Shown: piece by piece, positions 52,180-61,177 of the stretch
How positions within the stretch are numbered: position 1 is the first letter of the stretch
Layout: each line of letters begins with the position of its first letter
Origin: Tepidicaulis sp002389665
GTDB lineage: Bacteria; Pseudomonadota; Alphaproteobacteria; Parvibaculales; Parvibaculaceae
Reading direction: 5' to 3'
DNA length: 64,000 nt
NCBI RefSeq assembly: GCF_965222285.1
Contig: NZ_OZ244942.1
Location: 1,922,001 to 1,986,000, forward strand
Made by a program: the position numbers and the translations under genes
The notes under the pieces: generated by a model
Databases searched by the model: none
What the model saw: the letters and a program-made list of their open reading frames with translations, nothing else
What the model was told of the DNA's origin: nothing

Positions 52180-53406
52180 TCAGACGCGTTCGATAATCGT
52201 CGCAATGCCCTGGCCGACGCCGATGCACATGGTGCATAGCGCATAACGGCCCTTGCGCCGCTCCAGCTCATAGGCCGCCGTCGTCAAAAGCCGCGCCCCG
52301 CTCATGCCGAGCGGATGGCCGAGCGCAATCGCCCCGCCATTCGGGTTCACATGCTCCGCATCTTCCGGAATACCGAGATCGCGCAGCACCGCGATGCCCT
52401 GTGAGGCAAAAGCTTCGTTGAGCTCGATCACGTCGAGATCGTCGATAGTCAGACCGGTTTTCTCCAGCACCTTGCGTGTGGCAGGCGCAGGCCCCATGCC
52501 CATGATGCGCGGCGGCACACCGGCTGTTGCCATGGCAACGATGCGCGCGCGGGGTTTAAGGTCGTGGGCCGCAATCGCTTCTTCCGAGGCGACGATCATC
52601 GCGCAGGCCCCGTCATTGACGCCCGAGGCATTGCCCGCCGTCACCGTGCCGCCTTTGCGGAAGGGCGTCGGCAATTTTGCAAGATCTTCCAGCGTCGTTT
52701 GCGGGCGCGGATGCTCGTCCTTGTCCACCACCGTCTCGCCCTTGCGGGTGGAAATGGTGACGGGCACGATTTCTTCCGCAAGCCGCCCGGCTTCCATGGC
52801 AGCGCCCGCCTTCTTCTGGCTGCGATAGGCAAAAGCGTCCTGGTCTTCGCGGCTGATCTGGAATTCCTCGGCCACGTTCTCGCCCGTCTCCGGCATGGAG
52901 TCGGTGCCGTATTGGCTCTGCATCAGCGGATTGACGAAACGCCAGCCGATCGTCGTGTCATACATCTGCACATCGCGCGCGAAAGCCGTGCCGCCCTTGG
53001 CAACAACGAAGGGCGCCCGCGACATGCTTTCCACACCGCCGGCCAGAATGAGATCGGCTTCACCGGATTTGATGGCCCGCGCGGCGGTGCCCACCGCATC
53101 CATGCCCGAACCGCACAGCCGGTTCAGCGTCGTGCCGGAAACGCCGACGGGCAGGCCCGCAAGCAAAGTGGACATGCGCGCCACGTTGCGGTTGTCTTCG
53201 CCTGCCTGGTTGGCACAGCCGAAGATCACATCATCGACCCGTTCCCAATCGACACCGCTCTGGCGTTCCATCAGCGCCATCAGCGGCACGGCGCCCAGAT
53301 CGTCCGCCCGCACGCTCGACAAGGAGCCCGCATAGCGGCCGATAGGCGTGCGCACGGCATCGCAGATAAATGCTTCTTGGGAAGAACGGATCATTGTCGG
53401 CCTCAT
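52180..53406 (-). CDS. pcaF: Acetyl-CoA acyltransferase, 3-oxoadipyl-CoA thiolase type
   Basis: Thiolase that cleaves 3-oxoacyl-CoA, 408 residues; the sequence most resembles beta-ketoadipyl-CoA thiolases. Active-site Cys98 lies in NRLCGSGMDAVGTAARAI. IFGCANQAGEDNRNVARMST and TTIGWRFVNPLMQSQYGTDS are characteristic of the PcaF/PaaJ group. The catalytic His lies in GGAIALGHPLGMSGARL and the second Cys in CTMCIGVGQG. The first ATG (53406) and a second four codons in (53394, with GAGG upstream) are both plausible. No other aromatic-degradation genes are in the window, so the pathway is uncertain. Confidence 0.85.
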   Translation of the reverse strand: MRPTMIRSSQEAFICDAVRTPIGRYAGSLSSVRADDLGAVPLMALMERQSGVDWERVDDVIFGCANQAGEDNRNVARMSTLLAGLPVGVSGTTLNRLCGSGMDAVGTAARAIKSGEADLILAGGVESMSRAPFVVAKGGTAFARDVQMYDTTIGWRFVNPLMQSQYGTDSMPETGENVAEEFQISREDQDAFAYRSQKKAGAAMEAGRLAEEIVPVTISTRKGETVVDKDEHPRPQTTLEDLAKLPTPFRKGGTVTAGNASGVNDGACAMIVASEEAIAAHDLKPRARIVAMATAGVPPRIMGMGPAPATRKVLEKTGLTIDDLDVIELNEAFASQGIAVLRDLGIPEDAEHVNPNGGAIALGHPLGMSGARLLTTAAYELERRKGRYALCTMCIGVGQGIATIIERV

Positions 53407-53452
53407 CCAGTGTGAATCAGGATGGGGACCCTATCAGCTTTTTTCCGTTGCG

Positions 53453-54613
53453 TCAGGCAACCTTTTCTGTAGCCCGCTCTGCGCTTTTGCTCAGCTGCTG
53501 TTCGTGGCGGATGAGCTTCGCAAGGCCTGCCAACAAGAAATCGAGATCCTTGGTTTCCATGCCCTGATATTGGGTCAGCACACGCTCGACCATGCGGGCG
53601 CGGAAGGCCGGACGGCCGAGATCGAGATGCGCTTCCTGCAGCTCGTGATAGATGTCGAGGGCCACACGGAAGGCCGGATAGAAGACTTCCGGCAGGCCGG
53701 CGCGCGAATAGATGGCACGGAAGCCGAGCGGGCCTTCATCATGCACGAGCCGCCATACTTTCTGCTCCGGCAGGCCGGTGAGATAGGCCATCGCGGCTTC
53801 GACGAAAAGCATTTCGCCGAGGCAGGCAGCGCGCAGAATCAAAGACGGCGTCAGGCGGCCATTGCCCGCAAGCTGGCGCACGAGATGCGGCATGTCGTCG
53901 GCGCGCGCATTACTGTCCACCAGATTGACGGTGGCGCGTTCGCGGCTTTCGTCGATGAGGCGCGCAGCAACGTCCTCGCTAATGTCATGCTGCTCGATGA
54001 GATAAGTGCGCAGCCGGTCGGACACCATCGTGACCAGGCGCTCGATCATTGTGACCGGCAGATCGCCCCGGCGCACCAGCGGCGCAGCAATGCTTTCGTC
54101 GTCGCCGTAACGATCGACCACCTTGCTCATCGTGTCATCGGCAATCTCCGCCCCGTCATTGCCGACAAGGCGCACCACGGCGCGGCGGTTATCGGTGTTG
54201 ACGAGCGCCTCACTCACCGGCGCGGAAACGGTGGCGCGCCCGGCAATGGCGACCTGCTTGGCTGCCGAGCCTTTGACGATGATGTCGATGAGATCGGCAT
54301 CGGTCAGAACGGGAGACTCTTCGAGAATGGGCGCGGCCACTTCGTCGATATCGCGGGCGAGAATACGCACGATGTCGCGCGGCGCACCGGGCAGCGCGCT
54401 CAGGCTTTTCGACAGGCTCTCGCGCACCAGAACGGCGGCGTCATGCACCATGAAGCCGAGAATGTCCTGCGCCAGCTCACGCTGGCGGTCGGTCAGTTCC
54501 ACATTCTCGTATTGGCTGGCAACCTTGACCGCGACCTCGGCCCGCACCGTGTCGGAAGGTTCCGTCAAAAGCCGCTCGATATCGCGTTCGCTGAGCGCCA
54601 GTGTTTCCGCCAT
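53453..54613 (-). CDS. DUF2336 domain protein
   Basis: Uncharacterised helical-repeat protein, 386 residues from the ATG at 54613 (MAETLALSERDIERLLTEPS, after AAAGGAACGG). The HEAT-like/ARM-like tandem helices are visible: VRAEVAVKVASQYENVELTD, VLVRESLSKSLSALPGAPRD and later helical pairs. The alphaproteobacterial DUF2336 family is implicated by context in motility/cell-cycle outputs, but no activity is known. It has its own 5' gap of 178 bp and lies between the thiolase and the fatty-acid hydroxylase gene. Confidence 0.8.
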   Translation of the reverse strand: MAETLALSERDIERLLTEPSDTVRAEVAVKVASQYENVELTDRQRELAQDILGFMVHDAAVLVRESLSKSLSALPGAPRDIVRILARDIDEVAAPILEESPVLTDADLIDIIVKGSAAKQVAIAGRATVSAPVSEALVNTDNRRAVVRLVGNDGAEIADDTMSKVVDRYGDDESIAAPLVRRGDLPVTMIERLVTMVSDRLRTYLIEQHDISEDVAARLIDESRERATVNLVDSNARADDMPHLVRQLAGNGRLTPSLILRAACLGEMLFVEAAMAYLTGLPEQKVWRLVHDEGPLGFRAIYSRAGLPEVFYPAFRVALDIYHELQEAHLDLGRPAFRARMVERVLTQYQGMETKDLDFLLAGLAKLIRHEQQLSKSAERATEKVA

Positions 54614-54791
54614 GGTCCGTTCCTTTCGAGCTTTCGCGCGCATGCCCGCTTCTGCGAGACATCTTTGGTCGGGCCAAATTATCAATCAGACGTTAATAAC
54701 CCGTTCGGCGGGTAGGTCGTTTTTTATGAAAGCTCTATTAAGATCGAAGGCGGATTTCCGCTTCCCCTTCAACCCCTTAACGAAGCGCTGC

Positions 54792-55784
54792 TCACTCCGC
54801 GGGGGAGCTTTCCTCCGCCGGCGGGCTGCGGAAAGGGTAAACGAGCTGATCACGGAAACGTGCCGGCATAGGCTCATGAATGCCGATCCGCGCAGGCGGC
54901 CGCCGGCTCGGATCGTCATAGTAAGTGCCGAAAAGCCGGTCCCAGAGCATCAGGTTCTCGCCGTAATTGCGGTTGCCCTCTTCCAACCGCATGGAATGGT
55001 GCCAGCGATGGAGCTGCGGGGTGTTAAAGATAAAATCGAGATAGCCGGTGCGCGTCTCGATATTGCAGTGGGTCAGAATGCCGATAAAGGCCGTGGTCGC
55101 GCTCACCCAGAGGAAAACGTCGAGCGGCGCGCCCAGCACATAAAGCAACGGCTGGCTGAGCAGAATGCTCCAGAATGTATCGACGAAATGAAAGCGCCCG
55201 GTATTGATGAACCAGAGCCGCGTGACCGAATGATGCACGGCGTGAAACCGCCACAGCAGCGGTATTTCATGGGCAAGCCGGTGCGCCCAGTAAAGACCGA
55301 ATTCGGCCACGACCAGCCCCAGCACAGCCTGCGCCCAGAGCGGCCAGCTTACCGGCCAGATCGCATAAGACGCCGCGCTCGGTTCGACCACCGCCGCCGC
55401 GCCGACCACTGCCGACACCACAACCGCAACTTGCACCAGCCCCTTGTTCAGCAGCGTGTGAGAGAGATTGGCAAGCGTTTGATGATCGTTCTCAAGCCAG
55501 GTCCGCTCATGCGGCATCAGCCGCTCGAACAGGCCCACCGTCAGCGCGAACGCCACATAGACTGCATTGAAGACGAGAACCGGATACTCCGTCTGCATGC
55601 CGAGCCCCGTCAATGTCAGCGCCGTGGCCAAAAGCCCCGGCCAGATGACATAGGAGACGGCGCGCCGCCAGCCGGCCGCGCTATGTGTGGGTTGCATTTC
55701 AGACGGTTTACTCACCTCGCCCTCCGTTCGAACACTTTTGGGCCGCCATACCGGCAGCCGCAGGTACTTGCTGAGGATTTTCAT
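54792..55784 (-). CDS. Sterol desaturase/fatty acid hydroxylase family protein
   Basis: Membrane-bound diiron hydroxylase, 330 residues from the ATG at 55784 (a longer frame upstream lacks support). Three or more membrane segments lie in the N-terminal half. The histidine boxes are HRLAH, HAVHH and HRWHH, with an additional HC in ILTHCNIET. Together they form the 8-His cluster of the fatty-acid hydroxylase superfamily. The substrate may be a fatty acid, sterol or hopanoid. It follows the DksA-like gene on the same strand by 53 bp. Confidence 0.88.
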   Translation of the reverse strand: MKILSKYLRLPVWRPKSVRTEGEVSKPSEMQPTHSAAGWRRAVSYVIWPGLLATALTLTGLGMQTEYPVLVFNAVYVAFALTVGLFERLMPHERTWLENDHQTLANLSHTLLNKGLVQVAVVVSAVVGAAAVVEPSAASYAIWPVSWPLWAQAVLGLVVAEFGLYWAHRLAHEIPLLWRFHAVHHSVTRLWFINTGRFHFVDTFWSILLSQPLLYVLGAPLDVFLWVSATTAFIGILTHCNIETRTGYLDFIFNTPQLHRWHHSMRLEEGNRNYGENLMLWDRLFGTYYDDPSRRPPARIGIHEPMPARFRDQLVYPFRSPPAEESSPAE

Positions 55785-55837
55785 GATTAGCCGCTTTGCC
55801 GGGCCGGTGCAATTTCCCCAAAAGCACACCTGAACAC

Positions 55838-56182
55838 TTATTTGGCATGAGCGATACAGGTGGCCGCCGCAGGGTCGAGATCCAGCCTTTTGCGCGCGAT
55901 GGGCTCACCGCAAACCGCACAGAACCCGTATTCCCCCTCGTCCATACGGGAAAGCGCGGCATCGATCTTCTGAAGCTGAATCTGGCGGCGGCGCGCCGTT
56001 TCCTGCGCCATGGCCTGGGCCTGCATGGCATCCATGCGCGACAGCCGTCCGACGCTCTGCTGATCCAGCGTCACGGTTTTCACCGCCTCGCGGGAAGCAC
56101 CAGAAAGCGCATCAAGCTCGTCCTTCTGCGCCAAAAGCAGCGCCTTGTAGCGGGCAAGCTCCGATTCTGTCAGATCGTCCAT
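55838..56182 (-). CDS. DksA/TraR-family zinc-finger protein (C3H variant)
   Basis: Small RNA polymerase secondary-channel-type protein, 114 residues. Two long N-terminal helices (about residues 5-80) lead to a zinc finger with C88-A-V-C91, then C109-I-A-H112, so the fourth ligand is His instead of Cys. The helix-loop CGEPIARKRLDLDPAAATC matches the family. At 114 residues it is shorter than DksA (about 150) and lacks the DxxDxA coiled-coil tip motif that I can see, so a full ppGpp cofactor role is doubtful. Confidence 0.85.
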   Translation of the reverse strand: MDDLTESELARYKALLLAQKDELDALSGASREAVKTVTLDQQSVGRLSRMDAMQAQAMAQETARRRQIQLQKIDAALSRMDEGEYGFCAVCGEPIARKRLDLDPAAATCIAHAK

Positions 56183-56325
56183 GCCCCGAGCCTAGCCCTC
56201 CCCCGCAAATCTGGCCAGCGAGCCGCAGGCTCGTGCTTTGACAGGCCGCCCGTTTCGTGGATGATCCGCCCATCAAAATTTAAAACCAAGAAACAACAGC
56301 AATAAGCAAATACGGGGAACGTCAC

Positions 56326-57531
56326 ATGCTCGAAGGCATCCGCGTCATCGAAATGGCAACCTATATCGCAGCGCCCGGCGCCGGCGGCATTCTGGCCGAC
56401 TGGGGCGCGGAGGTGATCAAGGTGGAGCCGCTATCCGGCTGCCCCATGCGCAATTTCTTCAAATCCGTGGGCGTCGATCATCTGAAAGGCAATCCGGTCT
56501 TCGACCTCGACAACCGCGGCAAGCGCTCCGTCGCCCTCAACACGGCAACGCCGGAAGGGGTGGAAGCCATCAAACGGCTGGTGAAAGACGCAGATGTCTT
56601 TTTGACCAATGTGCGCCCCGGCGGGCTGGAGCGCGCGGGCCTAGACTACGAGAGCCTGAAAAAAGTCAACCCGAAGCTGGTTTACGCAACGGTTTCAGGT
56701 TACGGCCTGCAAGGGCCCGACCGGGACCGGCCGGGTTTCGACATGGCCGCCTTCTATGCCCGCTCCGGGCTCGGCGCCATCACCACGCCCAAGGGCCAGG
56801 AACCGGCGCCGCTGCGCACCGCGGTCGGCGATCACACGACCTCCATGGCCACGACGGCGGGCATTCTGGGTGCGCTTCTGGAGCGCCAGCGCACCGGCAA
56901 GGGCCGCCTCGTCGAAGCCTCGCTACTGCGCACCGGCATTTATGCGCTGGGCTCGGACATGTCCATCCAGCTCAAGTTCGGCAAGCTCGGCTCGACGAAG
57001 TCGCGCCATGAAGCGATCAACCCGCTGAACAATTTCTTCAAGACCTCCGACGGCATCTGGATCGCCATCATCCCGCGCCAGGGCTCCGTCGATTGGGATG
57101 CGATCTGCAAGGCCATCGGCCAGCCAAAAATGATCGAGGACCCGCGCTTCAAAAGCTCCCGCGACCGCCGGGCCAACGGCACCGAGCTCGTGGACATTCT
57201 CGATGCGACCTTCGCCCAGCACGATCTGGAATATTGGACGAAAGCGCTCGATGAACAGGACATGGTCTGGGCGCCGATGATGCCGCCCGGCGATGTCGCC
57301 GCCGACCCGCAGGCGGAAGCTGCCGGGGCCTTTTTCGAAGTGCCGGAAAATGATGGCTCGGGCACCTTCCGCGCGCCTGCCTCGCCCATCCGCTTCGGCG
57401 GCGAGGGCGAAGACGCCCACCCGCGCGGGCCCTCGCCCGATCTCGGCCAGCACACGCTCGATGTGCTCAAGGAGTTCGGCTATTCGGAAGCGGATATCGC
57501 AGGGCTGCAGAAATCCGGCACGATTGCCTGA
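56326..57531 (+). CDS. CaiB/BaiF CoA-transferase family protein (class III)
   Basis: Moves CoA between acids, 401 residues. The family N-terminus LEGIRVIEMATYIAAPGAGG is followed by LADWGAEVIKVEPLSGCPMR. The catalytic Asp is probably D139 in DRPGFDMAAFYARSG, then GDHTTSMATTAGILGALLER and the C-terminal half with FKTSDGIWIAIIPRQG. No ribosome site stronger than GGGGAAC is seen. The substrate pair is unknown; it could serve in carnitine-, oxalate- or bile-acid-like or mesaconyl/succinyl transfer. Confidence 0.88.
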   Translation: MLEGIRVIEMATYIAAPGAGGILADWGAEVIKVEPLSGCPMRNFFKSVGVDHLKGNPVFDLDNRGKRSVALNTATPEGVEAIKRLVKDADVFLTNVRPGGLERAGLDYESLKKVNPKLVYATVSGYGLQGPDRDRPGFDMAAFYARSGLGAITTPKGQEPAPLRTAVGDHTTSMATTAGILGALLERQRTGKGRLVEASLLRTGIYALGSDMSIQLKFGKLGSTKSRHEAINPLNNFFKTSDGIWIAIIPRQGSVDWDAICKAIGQPKMIEDPRFKSSRDRRANGTELVDILDATFAQHDLEYWTKALDEQDMVWAPMMPPGDVAADPQAEAAGAFFEVPENDGSGTFRAPASPIRFGGEGEDAHPRGPSPDLGQHTLDVLKEFGYSEADIAGLQKSGTIA

Positions 57532-57560
57532 TTTTCTTATACCCCCCTCAGACGAGTTAA

Positions 57561-58463
57561 TTACGCCACCGCGCCGCGCAGGGAATAGGCGTCATTCGCC
57601 GCTTTGCGCGCGCCGTTGCCGCCACTCTCAGCAAAGGGCACGTCGAGCGAGGCGAGAATATCAATCAGGACCGGCGAAAGCTGCAGCCCGCCGGTGCCGG
57701 GCACGCCGGACCCAGGAAGCCCCGCATAGCCGCCGCCTGCCGCGCCGGAAGGCGCGCCATAGCTGCGCGCGCTCGGCGCAAAATCCCGCGCCACCGCATA
57801 AAAGCGCCCCGGCGCTTCATTTGCCGGAAGGCTGGGTACGGGCACCTGCGTGTCGCCATGTTTCGAGACGAGGTTGGCATAAACCTCTTTCAGCGAACGC
57901 GGCTCGCCGGATCTGGAATAGAAGATCGGCTTATTGGCGTTCGCGGCCTGAGGAAAATATTCCGCCGCCGCGCCATTCGGGTTCCGGTCGAGGGCCGTCA
58001 GAAAATCGATGGCCCCGCCCGTCCCCATGAAATGGGCGATATAGAGCTCGCCCTGATTGGGCTCCCGGCCCAGCGTCTTTTCCAGGGCATCCGAAATGTC
58101 GCTGGTCAGCGCCCCGGCCATGAGCGAGGCGGCTTCGGCATCATGGCGCAGGGCAAGAATTGCCTCCTTCGCCTGCCCATCGGGCACAAAATACCGCCCC
58201 TTGCCGTCCTGCTGAATGGCCGCCGCTTCCTGCGCATAGCCAAGCTCAGGCCCGTGCTTCTTGACCGTGCCGAGCCAGGTCTGCTCGATGAACTGAAAGA
58301 GCCCTGCCGCACTCGAAGTCTTTGCTTTTGCTTGTGTTTCCAGCCCCGACTCCCGGACGGCCGTCTTCAACAGATAGTCGAAATCCGTACCGGTTTTCAG
58401 GCTCGCCTTGTGGATGGCCTGAGTGACGGGGCTCTGCGGTGATATGGCGCTGATAAGGCTCAT
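57561..58463 (-). CDS. Lytic transglycosylase/muramidase-like protein without signal peptide
   Basis: SLT-like lysozyme-fold domain protein, 300 residues. The catalytic Glu is E38 in TAVRESGLETQAKAKT, followed by SSAAGLFQFIEQTWL (50-64), the ES/GLxQ motif. A GTGGAIDFL segment and a YFPQAANANKPIF region complete the domain to about residue 190. The rest is a Gly/Ser/Pro-rich tail. No signal peptide or membrane helix is seen, so it resembles flagellum-associated transglycosylases exported by other routes. Convergent with the CaiB-like gene. Confidence 0.8.
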   Translation of the reverse strand: MSLISAISPQSPVTQAIHKASLKTGTDFDYLLKTAVRESGLETQAKAKTSSAAGLFQFIEQTWLGTVKKHGPELGYAQEAAAIQQDGKGRYFVPDGQAKEAILALRHDAEAASLMAGALTSDISDALEKTLGREPNQGELYIAHFMGTGGAIDFLTALDRNPNGAAAEYFPQAANANKPIFYSRSGEPRSLKEVYANLVSKHGDTQVPVPSLPANEAPGRFYAVARDFAPSARSYGAPSGAAGGGYAGLPGSGVPGTGGLQLSPVLIDILASLDVPFAESGGNGARKAANDAYSLRGAVA

Positions 58464-58602
58464 AAGGGTCTTGCTCCAAGATCTGCCCTTTCAGGAGCAA
58501 AGCCCGTGCCAGCTCAAAATATCCTCGGTCGAAGAGGTCATGCGACAATGGGGGCGCTTACGCGTATCATTTGCCCGCGAGTCACCAAGGGAGGGGAGGC
58601 CC

Positions 58603-59985
58603 ATGGCGGAAACCGAAATCGCCGCGGAGACGGCGATGGCCGAAAATGCGGCCAAAGCCCCGGCAGCAGCCGGGCATATCGAATATCCCAGCCAGCTTTA
58701 TGCCTGGTACGCGGTGGCGGTTCTTGTCATTGCCTATACGTTTTCCTTTATCGACCGGCAGATCCTGAGCCTGCTCGTCGGGCCGATGAAGCGGGATCTG
58801 GAAATCTCGGACTTCCAGATGAGCCTGCTGCAGGGCTTTGCCTTTGCCATTTTCTACACGCTAATGGGCCTGCCCATCGGGCGCATGGTGGACAGCCACA
58901 ACCGGGTGCGGATCATCACCATCGGCATCGCCGTGTGGAGCCTGATGACGGCTTTATGTGGGATTTCAAAGTCTTACATGCAACTCTTCATCTACCGCAT
59001 GGGGGTAGGTGTCGGCGAAGCCGCGCTCTCGCCCGCCGCTTATTCCATGCTCTCGGACTATTTCAAGCCGGAGCGGATCGGCGTCGCCATCGGGGTTTAC
59101 GGCACCGGTGTTTACATCGGCGCGGGCCTTGCCCTCGTCATCGGCGCGGAAGTCGTGGAAGCCGCCCGGGCGGCCGGTTCCAGCACGTTCCCCATTATCG
59201 GCACGGTCTATCCCTGGCAGATGGTGTTCTTCATCGTCGGCCTGCCCGGCCTTCTAGTGGCGCTCTGGGCCTGGACGCTGCGCGAGCCGCCGCGCCACGG
59301 GGCGACGGAAACCCCGCCCCTGCGCCAGGTTCTGGCCTATATGAAGGCGAACCGTTTCACCCTTATCTGCCACAATATGTGCTACGCGCTTTCGGCCATG
59401 ATGGGCTACGGCGTTGCCGCCTGGATACCGGAATTCATGATCCGCACCCATGGCTGGAGCGCCGGGCAAATCGGCTCGGCCTATGGCTGGATCATTGCGA
59501 TTTTCGGTACGGCGGGGGTTATCGCGGGCGGCTGGCTCGGCGATTTCGCCGCCAAGCGTTCCCGTAACGGGCGGATGCTGGTGCTGGCGCTGACGGGTAT
59601 TCTGACCCTGCCCTTCGCCCTTGCCGCGCCCCTGGTGGATAACCCCATGCTCGCCGTTTACCTGCTCATCCCGGCGACCTTCTTTGCCACCTTCACGACC
59701 GGCGGCGGACCCTCGGCGATGCAGGAACTCATGCCCAACAAGATGCGCGGCATGGCCTCGGCCATCATGCTTTTCGTGGTGAACATCATCGGCCTTGGCC
59801 TCGGCCCGAGCGCCATTGCCTTCATGACCGACTTCATTTTGCAGGATGAATCGCAGCTTCGCTATTCGATCGCCATCGTGCCGGCGGTGCTTCTGGCGGG
59901 CTCCTCGCTCTTCGGCTTCATCGGATTGCGGGCCTATCGGCGCAGCCGGGACTTCCGCGATCAATACGAGGCCGCGGAAGCCTGA
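58603..59985 (+). CDS. MFS transporter (Spinster-like)
   Basis: Major facilitator superfamily permease of the inner membrane, 460 residues. The ATG at 58603 follows GGGAGGGGAGGCC; a longer upstream frame adds non-membrane sequence and is rejected. About 12 membrane segments; the A-motif equivalent GRMVDSHNRVRIITIG lies between segments 2 and 3, and the second-half copy GWLGDFAAKRSRNGRM between 8 and 9. FSFIDRQILSLLVGPMKRDL is typical of the Spinster-like branch. Substrate unknown. A good terminator follows. Confidence 0.9.
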   Translation: MAETEIAAETAMAENAAKAPAAAGHIEYPSQLYAWYAVAVLVIAYTFSFIDRQILSLLVGPMKRDLEISDFQMSLLQGFAFAIFYTLMGLPIGRMVDSHNRVRIITIGIAVWSLMTALCGISKSYMQLFIYRMGVGVGEAALSPAAYSMLSDYFKPERIGVAIGVYGTGVYIGAGLALVIGAEVVEAARAAGSSTFPIIGTVYPWQMVFFIVGLPGLLVALWAWTLREPPRHGATETPPLRQVLAYMKANRFTLICHNMCYALSAMMGYGVAAWIPEFMIRTHGWSAGQIGSAYGWIIAIFGTAGVIAGGWLGDFAAKRSRNGRMLVLALTGILTLPFALAAPLVDNPMLAVYLLIPATFFATFTTGGGPSAMQELMPNKMRGMASAIMLFVVNIIGLGLGPSAIAFMTDFILQDESQLRYSIAIVPAVLLAGSSLFGFIGLRAYRRSRDFRDQYEAAEA

Positions 59986-60010
59986 TTAATCATAAAAAAC
60001 AAGCATTTAT

Positions 60011-60050
60011 GCGGGGTTCCGGAATCAGTTTCGGAGCCCCGCTTCATTTT
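60011..60050 (+). terminator. Intrinsic terminator after the MFS gene
   Basis: Plus strand: an 11-bp stem GCGGGGTTCCG/CGGAGCCCCGC (one U-G pair; 60011-60042) with a 10-nt loop, followed by TTCATTTTCG. It lies 26 bp past the MFS stop and 49 bp before the convergent receiver-like gene stop. Confidence 0.85.
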
Positions 60051-60098
60051 CGAGGGAGTTCCTTGAATCGAACTCTTAAGAACAGAAAAAGCTGAAGC

Positions 60099-60599
60099 TC
60101 AGCAAAGCCTTAGATCGGGTTTCGCAGAAGCGGCCTGACCCTGGGTCACAGAACCACTCATACCGACGGCCTCGCCCTGACGTTCGGCTTCGAGCGCCGT
60201 CATCCAGCCCGGCACACGGCCCTGCTCGGCGGCAAGATCGATCTTGAAGAGCAGTTGGTCGGCATCGAACGCATCCGCCAGATAATCGTCCGCTCCGGCG
60301 GCCAGCGCGTCGCGGATGAGCTTTTCCGTTACCTCTTCGGCCAGCAGCACCACATGAGCGCCCTGGGAGGGATAGGCATCGCGGAAAGCGTCGATCGCCT
60401 GCGCGCCCGCCCCGTCCTTCAGCCAGGACTGCACGAAGAGCACATGGAAATCCTGGGTGCGGGCGTGAAAGCGGATGTCGGCCCCGCAGCGCGCCTCCAG
60501 CACCTCAAAGCCCAGCCGGACCAAAAGGTCGGCAAACCGGCGGCGGCGCGGATCTTCGGAATCGGCAATGACGCAGCAAGGCATGGGGCAGTTCTCCAT
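60099..60599 (-). CDS. Receiver-like (REC-fold) protein lacking phosphorylation residues
   Basis: 166 residues; the first ~125 follow the CheY fold. The acidic pocket is partly kept (CVIADSEDP, D13 and D16), but the phosphoacceptor Asp position is Q57 (VLFVQSWLKDG). The Thr/Ser site reads LLAEEV and the conserved Lys-Pro is D109-A110 (ADDYLADAF). It therefore cannot be phosphorylated in the normal way. An additional 40-residue tail (GWMTALEAERQGEAVG) ends the protein. A CtrA-like box lies upstream. It may be an atypical output or sequestration protein. Confidence 0.75.
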   Translation of the reverse strand: MENCPMPCCVIADSEDPRRRRFADLLVRLGFEVLEARCGADIRFHARTQDFHVLFVQSWLKDGAGAQAIDAFRDAYPSQGAHVVLLAEEVTEKLIRDALAAGADDYLADAFDADQLLFKIDLAAEQGRVPGWMTALEAERQGEAVGMSGSVTQGQAASAKPDLRLC

Positions 60600-60663
60600 G
60601 GGGTCCCCTGCCGGGGTCCCGTTTCGACTGCCCTGAAACTACACAGGCTTTCTAAACCAACAG

Positions 60664-60678
60664 TTAACCCTGATTTAC
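60664..60678 (+). promoter_or_regulatory. Candidate CtrA-type box
   Basis: TTAA-CCCTGAT-TTAC matches the full CtrA consensus TTAA-N7-TTAA at 7 of 8 bases. It lies 65 bp upstream of the receiver-like gene, which reads away on the minus strand. A single near-match could be chance. Confidence 0.3.
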
Positions 60679-60752
60679 AATTTATGAGCGCCAAGCCCTG
60701 TTCAGGGGCTCATTGGGGGCCGATCTGTGGATAACCGGGCTTTTGGGCTGCC

Positions 60753-61169
60753 TTACCCCACCGCAAGCCGGGCAACGGTGACATTGAGCTTGCCGATCAG
60801 AAGGTCGGCCTTGCCGGGACCGTAAGGCTCCGCCTCCCCCACACCCCAGACCGGCTTCGGCCAGGCGGCATCCCCTTCAAAACGGGCGACCACATGAACA
60901 TGGAGCTGGGGCACCATATTACCGAGGGCGGCGACATTCATCTTTTCCGCCCCCGAAGTTTCCCGCAGCGCCCGGCTCGCAAGCTCGATTTCCTCGAAAA
61001 ACCGCCATTTATGGACCGCCGGCACCTCATCGAAATCGCGCAGGCCTTCGATGCGCGGCACAAGAATGAGCCAGGGGTAGCGCGCATCGTCCATCAGGAG
61101 AACGCGGCATAGCTCCCAATCGTCGACGGTTTTCGTGTCTGCCTCCAGGCGGGGATGGAGTTCGAACAT
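60753..61169 (-). CDS. HIT-family protein
   Basis: Histidine-triad-superfamily nucleotide-binding protein, 138 residues from the ATG at 61169 (MFELHPRLEADTKTVDDWEL). The nucleotide-site stretch is MVPQLHVHVVARFEGDAAWP with H90 and H92; the third triad position is Val, as is common in this WPKPVWG-containing subgroup. Nine bp separate its start from the stop of the acyl-CoA dehydrogenase gene on the same strand, so they are probably an operon. Substrate unknown. Confidence 0.85.
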   Translation of the reverse strand: MFELHPRLEADTKTVDDWELCRVLLMDDARYPWLILVPRIEGLRDFDEVPAVHKWRFFEEIELASRALRETSGAEKMNVAALGNMVPQLHVHVVARFEGDAAWPKPVWGVGEAEPYGPGKADLLIGKLNVTVARLAVG

Positions 61170-61177
61170 AAGGCCTC

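Noticed and set aside
58423..58602. 60-residue N-terminal extension of the MFS transporter
   Set aside because: The extension overlaps the divergent transglycosylase gene, is not membrane-like, and a strong GGGAGGGGAGG site directly precedes the ATG at 58603.
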